A DNA stretch of 64,000 nucleotides, taken from the NCBI GenBank assembly GCA_947494695.1, contig CANLWB010000008.1, forward strand, positions 1-64,000, written 5' to 3'. Numbering within the stretch: position 1 is the stretch's first letter; each line of letters begins with the position of its first letter. Below the pieces are notes generated by a model, which was given only the letters and a program-made list of their open reading frames with translations, was not told the DNA's origin and did no database searches. This document shows positions 57,279-64,000 of the stretch, one piece after another. Position numbers and translations under genes: made by a program. Origin of the DNA: an uncultured Flavobacteriaceae bacterium (GTDB lineage: Bacteria; Bacteroidota; Bacteroidia; Flavobacteriales; Flavobacteriaceae).

Positions 57279-60200
57279 TTAAAAGCTCAAGTTTAATCCT
57301 AAAGTAAATTGACGAAGTGGTGGGAGCCGAAACCGAACCTCGGGATCTGCCCCATCATAGGTCGTCATAACAAATAGGTTTTGGCCTTGTAAATAAATAT
57401 TTAAATCAAACGCGTTGGTTATAGCTTTTGGAACTGCATAACTTAAAGACACGTTACGTAAGCGGATAAAGGAGGCGTCTATGATTGCGGCATTACTAAG
57501 CTTATAATTATCCCAAGCTTCAAACACCTTTCGGTCTGATATGACTGCTCGTTGAATGCCACTTTGATCATTTACCTGCCGCCATCGGTCTATTGTTGAT
57601 ACTGGTAGGTTAGAAATGTTTTGCCCAGGGCTAGCCATAACGGACAAATAACTAAGTGCTTTTTGTTTTGCAAACTGAAAAAACACCTCTAATTGAATAC
57701 CTTTATATTGGAAGGTATTCCCTAAACCTCCAAAATGTTTAGGGGTGAAATCATCCAACAACTTGCGATCGTCTTGATTTAACCGTCCATCATTATTAAA
57801 GTCTGTAAATTGCGCAATTCCACTCTCTGGGTTTACTCCAATAAAATGGTAGCTTTGGCTTACCCTTAAGGGGTAGCCTATTACAAGTCTTTCTTCAAAA
57901 GTCGAGCCTTCCAGCTCTGGAAATGCCACCAATTTATTTCTATTGGCCGATATATTTAACGTGGTTTGCCATTTGAAATGATCATTTTTAACATTTGTGG
58001 TACGTAAATCAATTTCAATTCCTGAATTTTCAACAATCGCATCAAAATTATTGTTGACTCCATTAAAACCTGTCACTACAGACAACGGTGTTTGTATTAT
58101 CTGGTTTGAGGAACGGTTGCGATACCAAGCTGTATTAATAAGAATTCTATCATTAAAAAACCCAAGCTCTAATGCCGCTTCTAATTTCTTAGTTTCCTCC
58201 CAGGCAAAATCGGGATTAAATAGTCTTGTAGGGCTTAAACCTCTAACAATATAGGTTCTGCCCGTTTCATAGGTATCTAAAAAATTATAATTTCCAATAT
58301 TATCGCTTCCCGTAATGCCGTAGCTGGCTCGTAATTTTCCAAAGCTTAAAATACTATTGCCTTTAAAAAGCGTTTCTTCTGAAAATAGCCAAGCTGTTCC
58401 TACAGCTCCAAAGTAACCAAATTGCTTTCCTGGACCAAACCTAGAAGATCCATCGCGTCTTCCTGTTAGGTTTACGATATACTTACCACGATGGTTGAGG
58501 TTAAGCCTGCCAAAAAAAGATTGGTATTTATATTCAGATTCTGTGTCACGCCTAATATCTCTAAAATCAGCCGCCGATACATCCAACAATTGTTTGTTAC
58601 TGGAAAACCCTCTTCCCGATAATCCAATTTGTTGTTCTCCATTTTGTTGAAACGTGGCTCCAAAGAGTAGTTTCACATTGGTATCTCCCCAATTATGCCG
58701 CCAATTAATTTGAGGCTCTATTATCCAAGATTGACGCTCTGAATCATTTGTAGAGATACGAGAATTTCGGCTATCGTAAAAGGTTTGTCCTACTGGAGAT
58801 AATGAAGTGTGCGGTCTTGCCCTGTACGATTTTAAACGATAATCTATATACCCCATACTCGTTTTTAATTCTAATGAAGGAACGGGGTGATAAGATATTG
58901 TTGTATTGGCTATAAGGTTCTGTGATGTAGCATTGTACTTGGTTTCTAGAAATGCTAAGGGGTTTTCTTGAAAGTTTTCCCAATTTAAATTACCCTCTTC
59001 ATTATAAAGTGGTGGAGCATTAGGAGCTAACGTCCTTGCTGGATTGGTTAAATCTACGGTAGGTAGATTATTAGTATCTGCATTATAACTCCCTGAAAAA
59101 CTTATCACAAATCGGTCGTCTTCAGACCGGTGATTGATGTTAGTCAGTATAGATGTTTTATTGTATTTCGAATTCCCTGGAAATACTGTCGTTTCTGTGG
59201 AATACCCACCGCTCAATAAAAATTGGGTTTGTGCAGAACCTCCGGAAAAGGAAAGTTGTGCATTCTGTCTATAGGCTGTACCTCCAAGGAGTACGTCCTG
59301 CCAGTCTGTATCCCTGGTTTCATCCCAAAACAATAAATCCCTAATCTGGGATTGAGGCTCAAATTCCAAGGTTTCCCTATCATTTGTCAGGGCTTCTCTT
59401 CGTATTTCTAAATACTCTTCCGTATTGAGTACATCTATAAACCCAGTAACTTCACTTAAGGTGGTACTTACATTAAGTTTAACTTGTGTTTTTCCTTCTT
59501 TTCCTTTTTTAGTGGTGATCAAGACCACACCATTGGCTCCTCGAGATCCATAAATTGCCGTGGCATCAGCATCCTTTAACACCTCTATGCTTTTAATATC
59601 TGCGGGGTTTATGGCATTTAAAGGGCTCATTCCTGGCCCAACAGCTGAAGCTGCTAAATCTAAATCCTCTAAAGTCCCAGAATTAAAAGGCACTCCATCG
59701 ATAATATATAAAGGTTCGTTAGTATTCCCAAAAATACCGCCTTTGTCTATATCAATAAAATTTTGACCTCTGACCTGAACACGAAAACCTCCCCCTGGAA
59801 GCCCATTATTTTGAATAATATTAACCCCGGACAAATGCCCCTGCATCGCAGCCAACGGATTATTAACTGGTTGTTTTTCGATGGTTTTTGCGTCTATTGT
59901 AACAATACTTCCTGTTCGTTCGCGCTCTGTCGTGTTATAGTAACCAGCGTTAATGGTAACCGCTTCTAACTCCCCTATCTCTTCTTTAAGTACGACATTT
60001 ATAGTCCTTTGTTCCCCTACTGTAAATTCTTGCGTTTTATACCCTAAATACGAAAACACCAATACCAACACATCGATTGGATATCCTATGACAATGCTGT
60101 AATGACCATCAAAATCTGTAACTGCACCTTCCTTGATGTCTTTAATTAGTACGGTAACACCAGATATGGGCATCCCCGATTCATCGGTAACCGTTCCAGA

Positions 60201-60605
60201 CACCCTATACTGTTGGGACGTTGGGGGAATATTCTTTTCTTTAATAAGAATTTTGTTATTTGTAGAGAAAATTACATCGATATCTCCTCCTGCCAAGCTA
60301 TTCGCTAAAAGTTCCTCTAATTTAATAACGCCCTTTTTTAGGTGTACGTGAGGAAGACGCTTAAATAAGTCTTGGTGGTAGACAAATGTATAATCGGTTT
60401 GTCTTTTAACAATCCGGAATACCTCATCTATAGATACCAGAGTATCGGCTTCGATGATAATTTTGGTGCTTTGAGATAGCAGATCGCTTGGAGCCAAACT
60501 AAATGAAGGTATGCAAAACACGGCTATAGCAATTCGAATTAAGAGTTTTTTTAAGTTTTTGTTTATACTACGTATCAATTCAAGTCGCCTAAATTTATAT
60601 ATCAT
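57279..60605 (-). CDS. SusC/RagA-like TonB-dependent receptor with STN domain
   Basis: A protein of 1108 residues. After the signal region comes an STN domain (about 50-125: IIIEADTLVSIDEVFRIVKR), then a carboxypeptidase-regulatory-like domain (VSGTVTDESGMPISGVTVLIK), the plug (VNNPLAAMQGHLSGVNI ... YGSRGANGVVLITTKKG) and the beta-barrel ending RQFTLGLNLSF. It imports large substrates with SusD. An STN domain usually signals to an ECF sigma/anti-sigma (FecR) pair, but none is encoded in the window. First gene of the operon. Confidence 0.95.
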   Translation of the reverse strand: MIYKFRRLELIRSINKNLKKLLIRIAIAVFCIPSFSLAPSDLLSQSTKIIIEADTLVSIDEVFRIVKRQTDYTFVYHQDLFKRLPHVHLKKGVIKLEELLANSLAGGDIDVIFSTNNKILIKEKNIPPTSQQYRVSGTVTDESGMPISGVTVLIKDIKEGAVTDFDGHYSIVIGYPIDVLVLVFSYLGYKTQEFTVGEQRTINVVLKEEIGELEAVTINAGYYNTTERERTGSIVTIDAKTIEKQPVNNPLAAMQGHLSGVNIIQNNGLPGGGFRVQVRGQNFIDIDKGGIFGNTNEPLYIIDGVPFNSGTLEDLDLAASAVGPGMSPLNAINPADIKSIEVLKDADATAIYGSRGANGVVLITTKKGKEGKTQVKLNVSTTLSEVTGFIDVLNTEEYLEIRREALTNDRETLEFEPQSQIRDLLFWDETRDTDWQDVLLGGTAYRQNAQLSFSGGSAQTQFLLSGGYSTETTVFPGNSKYNKTSILTNINHRSEDDRFVISFSGSYNADTNNLPTVDLTNPARTLAPNAPPLYNEEGNLNWENFQENPLAFLETKYNATSQNLIANTTISYHPVPSLELKTSMGYIDYRLKSYRARPHTSLSPVGQTFYDSRNSRISTNDSERQSWIIEPQINWRHNWGDTNVKLLFGATFQQNGEQQIGLSGRGFSSNKQLLDVSAADFRDIRRDTESEYKYQSFFGRLNLNHRGKYIVNLTGRRDGSSRFGPGKQFGYFGAVGTAWLFSEETLFKGNSILSFGKLRASYGITGSDNIGNYNFLDTYETGRTYIVRGLSPTRLFNPDFAWEETKKLEAALELGFFNDRILINTAWYRNRSSNQIIQTPLSVVTGFNGVNNNFDAIVENSGIEIDLRTTNVKNDHFKWQTTLNISANRNKLVAFPELEGSTFEERLVIGYPLRVSQSYHFIGVNPESGIAQFTDFNNDGRLNQDDRKLLDDFTPKHFGGLGNTFQYKGIQLEVFFQFAKQKALSYLSVMASPGQNISNLPVSTIDRWRQVNDQSGIQRAVISDRKVFEAWDNYKLSNAAIIDASFIRLRNVSLSYAVPKAITNAFDLNIYLQGQNLFVMTTYDGADPEVRFRLPPLRQFTLGLNLSF

Positions 60606-61267
60606 TGGTTTGTAATTTTTTCTTTAAAAACACATCTTCTTAACATGAGTATCTCATTATAAACATCGGGCACCTTTCCTTATAATATGATCCTATTATA
60701 AAGTGCGAACTAGTACGTTCTGAGGCCTTATTTTTTTACATAAATAGAATATAATAGCGGAATACTCTTTGTTTCTGGGTAGGGTATATTATCGATACAA
60801 CAAAAACATATACCCGGGTGGTACACTTAAAAAAAAAATCTGAGTCTCATGTTATTTGAAACAACTTGAATCCAAATCGAAACCAGATCAAATGCCTGTT
60901 TCGGTGATTTTATTTTGTTTTTAGACTTTTCAATATTTATTCCCGATAAAAATAAACTACAGCTTGACCTTTTGCGGTTTTGAAAGGCTTTAATTACATG
61001 GTTTATAGACATAAAACTACATGTAATCCTAAATAAAGTGGGAAAAGGAAGGGTTTAACCTGATATGATGACTCAAGCATACCTTATTTTTGATCTGACT
61101 GTAAAACTGAGATTGAATGTCCTTGCCATCTCCGGTGGTAGGAGAACAGCTGTTAGCGCGTCTTATAATACTGACAACAAAAACATTGAGAGATACCCCG
61201 ATCGCGCCTAATTTCGACATGGCAACTATATGTCAATAGTTTAAAAAATGGCGTATAGGCAAGTCAT
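60606..61267. other. Upstream region of the SusCD operon
   Basis: About 660 bp without a convincing gene. I found no clean TAnnTTTG box before the SusC gene. It contains one degenerate copy of the array repeat at 61181-61226. Confidence 0.45.
61181..61226. repeat. Single degenerate copy of the 108-bp array repeat
   Basis: AAACATTGAGAGATACCCCG followed by ATCGCGCCTAATTTCGACAT aligns with the AACGTTATGAGATATCTCAA / CCGTGCATCATTTCGACATA core of the array at 44936-45436. It shows that the element is dispersed in this genome. Confidence 0.6.
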
Positions 61268-62512
61268 TTACTCGAATCTAATCGCTTTTACGGGAGATAT
61301 TTTGGTAATAATATAAGAGGGCACCAACAGCATGAGTAAACACAGTAAAAGTGTTCCAACATTTAGTGCCACGACATAGCCAACACTAATATATACTGGT
61401 GCTTCGGTAACATAATACACACTTGGATCTAACGGAAATAACTTTAAATACTTTTGGGCCAGAAGAAGTCCCAAGCCAATAATATTCCCCCATAACAACC
61501 CCAGAAAAATTAAATAAGTAGCATTATATAAAAACAATTTTCGAATGCTCCAGTTGTTACTTCCAAGAGCTTTTAGTATACCAATCATTTGGGTACGCTC
61601 TAATATTAATACAAGCAGTGCTGTTATCATATTAATTCCGGCAACAAGAATCATGATGCCTATAATGCCGTAAATATTGGTATCAAAAATCTTAATCCAA
61701 TCGAAAACAGAAGCATATTTTTCGGTAATCGTTTCAGTTTCAAGAACAGAGGGAATATTTTTAAATATTTCATCCCCCTTTTGCTGTAAGTGGTCATAGT
61801 CATTAATAAAGATTTCAAAATGTCCTATCTCATCAGGTTTCCATCTATTTATTCTTTGTAAATGACGTATATCTCCTATGAGATAATTTGCATCAAAATC
61901 CTGAAATCCGGAATTGTAAATCCCTACAATGCGATAGGTAATAATATTTGGCAACTTTTCTGGGTCGTCTTTTCGAAACACCATTTGAAACCTATCATTA
62001 AGTTTAAATTTCAATCTATTAGCCAAATACTGAGACATTAGCACATCTTCATTTCTCTTATTCGAATAATCTGGTAATCGCCCTTCTAATAAGAATTCCT
62101 CAAAGTATGTCCAATTGTAATCTGCTCCAACACCTTTTAAATAGACACCTTCAAAATCGGTTTCTGTGCGTATCACCCCGAACTTGGAAATCACAGCCTG
62201 TATATGGCTTACCCCTTCCACACTGTTAAATTCGGGATAGAATTCTTGCTTTTTGGATATCGATGAAATGCTTTCCTGGGATTTGTTACTATCATATTTT
62301 GTAACAGTTACATGCCCATTAAAGGCCACCACTTTATCACGTATTTTTTGTTGTAAACCAATACCAGTAGCTATGGCAATCATCATAACGACAACTCCAA
62401 TAGTAATTGCAGCGATTCCTATTTTTATAATTGGCGCCGATATACTACTTTTATACGCTTTACTACCAATAATTCGTTTGGCTATAAAAAATTCGTAATT
62501 CAAATTATTCAA
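61268..62512 (-). CDS. FtsX-like permease (LolC/LolE type)
   Basis: A protein of 414 residues: N-terminal membrane segment (IIKIGIAAITIGVVVMMIAIATG), a periplasmic domain (about 55-270) and three C-terminal membrane segments (IIGIMILVAGINMITALLVLIL; LFLYNATYLIFLGLLWGNIIGLGLLLA; VALNVGTLLLCLLMLLVPSYII). This is the layout of lipoprotein-releasing ABC permeases; the ATPase is not adjacent. No ATG is available: a stop lies just upstream and the frame opens with TTG at 62512 or a second TTG at 62503, the latter giving the usual MNYEFFIAKRIIG start. Confidence 0.88.
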   Translation of the reverse strand: MNNLNYEFFIAKRIIGSKAYKSSISAPIIKIGIAAITIGVVVMMIAIATGIGLQQKIRDKVVAFNGHVTVTKYDSNKSQESISSISKKQEFYPEFNSVEGVSHIQAVISKFGVIRTETDFEGVYLKGVGADYNWTYFEEFLLEGRLPDYSNKRNEDVLMSQYLANRLKFKLNDRFQMVFRKDDPEKLPNIITYRIVGIYNSGFQDFDANYLIGDIRHLQRINRWKPDEIGHFEIFINDYDHLQQKGDEIFKNIPSVLETETITEKYASVFDWIKIFDTNIYGIIGIMILVAGINMITALLVLILERTQMIGILKALGSNNWSIRKLFLYNATYLIFLGLLWGNIIGLGLLLAQKYLKLFPLDPSVYYVTEAPVYISVGYVVALNVGTLLLCLLMLLVPSYIITKISPVKAIRFE

Positions 62513-63756
62513 TGAGGTTTAGTGTTTTCAAAAATACAGTTTTATTATTTGTTTTAGTAATGATTTCTTGTGCTTCTAAGGCAAAGGGGAAAATAGAGCT
62601 TCAAAATGAAGTCCAAATACCTATAGAGATAGATAGCTCTATTATAGTTGGCGCCAACAGAGCCGATCTTTATCTACCGCTTCTACAAGGAAAACGTGTA
62701 GGTATTGTAGCGAACCAAACTTCTGTGATTTTCACCCACCAAGAAACTCAAGAGCCAGATTACATCCATCTGGTAGATTCCTTGCTATCTCTAGATATCG
62801 ATGTTAAAAAAGTCTTTTCCCCTGAACACGGATTTAGAGGCCGCGTAGATGCGGGGGAACTTGTTAAAGACGGGGTAGATACAAAAACGGGATTACCGCT
62901 TATATCGCTTTACGGAAAACATAAAAAGCCTTCTAAAGAACAACTTGATGGATTGGATGTTGTTATTTTCGATATACAGGATGTTGGCGTTCGTTTTTAC
63001 ACCTATATTTCGACTCTCCATTATATTATGGAAGCCTGTGCTGAACAAAATATACCGGTTTTAATATTTGATAGACCCAACCCTAACGGACATTACATCG
63101 ATGGGCCTACCTTAGAAATTGAACATAAAAGCTTTTTGGGCATGCACCCCATCCCTCTGGTACATGGTATGACTATTGGTGAGTATGCTCAAATGATTAA
63201 TGGTGAGAACTGGTTAAAAAATGAGTTAACATGTGACATCTCCATTATCCCCATAAAACATTACACACATAATACATCTTATAGTCTTCCTATACGTCCT
63301 TCACCTAACTTACCCAACGATCAGTCCATTACATTATATCCAAGCCTCGGGCTTTTCGAGGGCACAAATATTAATGCCGGACGTGGTACAGAATTTCAAT
63401 TTCAAAGATTTGGAGCACCTTTCCTTAATAAAGCTAGTTTAAAGTTTACCTACACTCCCGTTGCCAATTTTGGCGCTAAATATCCGAAACATAAAAACAA
63501 GCTTTGCTACGGCAAGGATTTAAGAGATGAAGGACTTCATGGTGTTATGACGCTTAAATGGGTAATCGAAGCCTACGAAAATTCGAATGATAAATCACTG
63601 TTTTTCAATACCAATAACTTTACAAAACATGCAGGAACCGCTACATTGCAAAAACAAATTGAAGCAGGGTTAGATGAGGCATCTATAAAAGCCACGTGGC
63701 AGGACGACTTAGAAGCCTTTAAGATAATTCGAGAAAAATATTTGATTTATAATTAG
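62512..63756 (+). CDS. NamZ-type exo-beta-N-acetylmuramidase (DUF1343, GH171), lipoprotein
   Basis: A protein of 414 residues. The lipoprotein signal ends VMISC (Cys20). The family blocks are clear: GKRVGIVANQTS, VKKVFSPEHGFRG, DAGELVKDGVDTKTGLPLISLYG, VVIFDIQDVGVRFYTYISTLHY, FDRPNPNG, RPSPNLPN and SLGLFEGTNINAGRGTEFQFQ. NamZ releases N-acetylmuramic acid from wall fragments, for recycling or feeding on other bacteria. It is divergent from the FtsX permease with no gap, so its promoter must lie inside that gene (TTCGTTTG at 62473-62480 is one candidate). Confidence 0.92.
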   Translation: MRFSVFKNTVLLFVLVMISCASKAKGKIELQNEVQIPIEIDSSIIVGANRADLYLPLLQGKRVGIVANQTSVIFTHQETQEPDYIHLVDSLLSLDIDVKKVFSPEHGFRGRVDAGELVKDGVDTKTGLPLISLYGKHKKPSKEQLDGLDVVIFDIQDVGVRFYTYISTLHYIMEACAEQNIPVLIFDRPNPNGHYIDGPTLEIEHKSFLGMHPIPLVHGMTIGEYAQMINGENWLKNELTCDISIIPIKHYTHNTSYSLPIRPSPNLPNDQSITLYPSLGLFEGTNINAGRGTEFQFQRFGAPFLNKASLKFTYTPVANFGAKYPKHKNKLCYGKDLRDEGLHGVMTLKWVIEAYENSNDKSLFFNTNNFTKHAGTATLQKQIEAGLDEASIKATWQDDLEAFKIIREKYLIYN

Positions 63757-63924
63757 AGGGTCTTCTATTGCCTTATTGAGATCCCTTGAAAAATGATGGT
63801 CAAAATAAGTTCTCGATTGACGAGGTAGTCTTTGACTAAAAAACCATACTCCCCAAGGCCCCCATCATTCAAAAAATGAATTCAAAATGATCAATATTAT
63901 TATGATCTCAGTTTTATAGATAAA

Positions 63925-64000
63925 TTACTTTAAAAGCCGAACCAGTCTATCTGGGTAATCAGTTATAATACCATCGACTTCAAAATCGATCATTTTTTTT
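63925..64000 (-). CDS. Glycerophosphodiester phosphodiesterase, C-terminal end (partial)
   Basis: The last 24 codons before a TAA at 63925 read MIDFEVDGIITDYPDRLVRLLK. The motif VDGIITDYPDRL is the typical C-terminal end of GDPD-family barrels, which cut glycerophosphodiesters to glycerol-3-phosphate and an alcohol. The rest lies beyond the window. It converges with the NamZ gene. Confidence 0.8.
   Translation of the reverse strand, partial: KKMIDFEVDGIITDYPDRLVRLLK

Noticed and set aside
60827-61012. A 61-codon minus-strand frame upstream of the SusC gene
   Set aside because: Low-complexity, Lys/Ser-rich, no FecR- or sigma-like motif; considered as the missing STN partner and rejected.
1-64000. 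Insertion sequences or prophage
   Set aside because: I found no transposase, phage structural or integrase gene and no terminal inverted repeats with target duplications beyond the small palindromic elements reported.

Overview
The window comes from a low-GC member of the Bacteroidota, almost certainly a marine-type Flavobacteriaceae. The evidence is a SusC/SusD pair, a CHU-type surface adhesin with calcium-binding repeats, family-specific proteins (DUF3467, DUF2851, NamZ, AGCS symporter), TTG-N19-TAnnTTTG promoters and AT-rich ribosome-binding regions. The conserved gene order rpsU, xerC, hpf, tRNAs, tuf, tRNA-Trp, secE, nusG, rplKAJL, rpoB, rpoC, DUF3467 points the same way.

Layout. 0-8.3 kb: the 5' part of a giant adhesin (minus strand), a decayed adhesin start, prfC, a small Fe-S protein and an unknown lipoprotein. 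8.3-24.1 kb: the transcription/translation core, read on the minus strand from hpf and four tRNAs through tuf, tRNA-Trp, secE-nusG and the L11/L1/L10/L7-L12 genes to rpoB and rpoC. It is decorated by unusual repeats built from tRNA 3' ends. 24.1-31.4 kb: a patch of orphan and decayed genes that separates xerC from rpsU. It holds a Crp/Fnr regulator next to an oxidoreductase with a good candidate operator, a frameshifted DUF5703 protein, an oxidoreductase fragment and a CAP lipoprotein. 31.5-44.7 kb: rpsU, a GH13 amylase lipoprotein, acyl-CoA dehydrogenase, a ComEA-like protein, an alanine symporter, a K+ channel, PspC, DUF2851, a FIST/hybrid-kinase pair and cystathionine beta-synthase.

44.7-60.6 kb is the most distinctive part. 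After a tandem array of about 108-bp palindromic repeats comes a MauE/DoxX-like membrane protein with a CxC motif. It is followed by six tandem genes for secreted, cysteine-containing peptides of about 92 residues (DUF6520-like). Each gene has its own conserved 5' leader and most have their own terminator. Facing this array is an apparent operon SusC (with STN domain), SusD, S9 peptidase and zinc metalloprotease, which looks like a peptide-capture and degradation locus. I infer, but cannot prove, that the MauE-like protein handles disulfides in the secreted peptides. A link to the peptidase/SusCD operon is suggested only by position.

60.6-64 kb: a LolC/E-type FtsX permease and a NamZ muramidase whose start codons overlap head to head, then the 3' end of a glycerophosphodiester phosphodiesterase.
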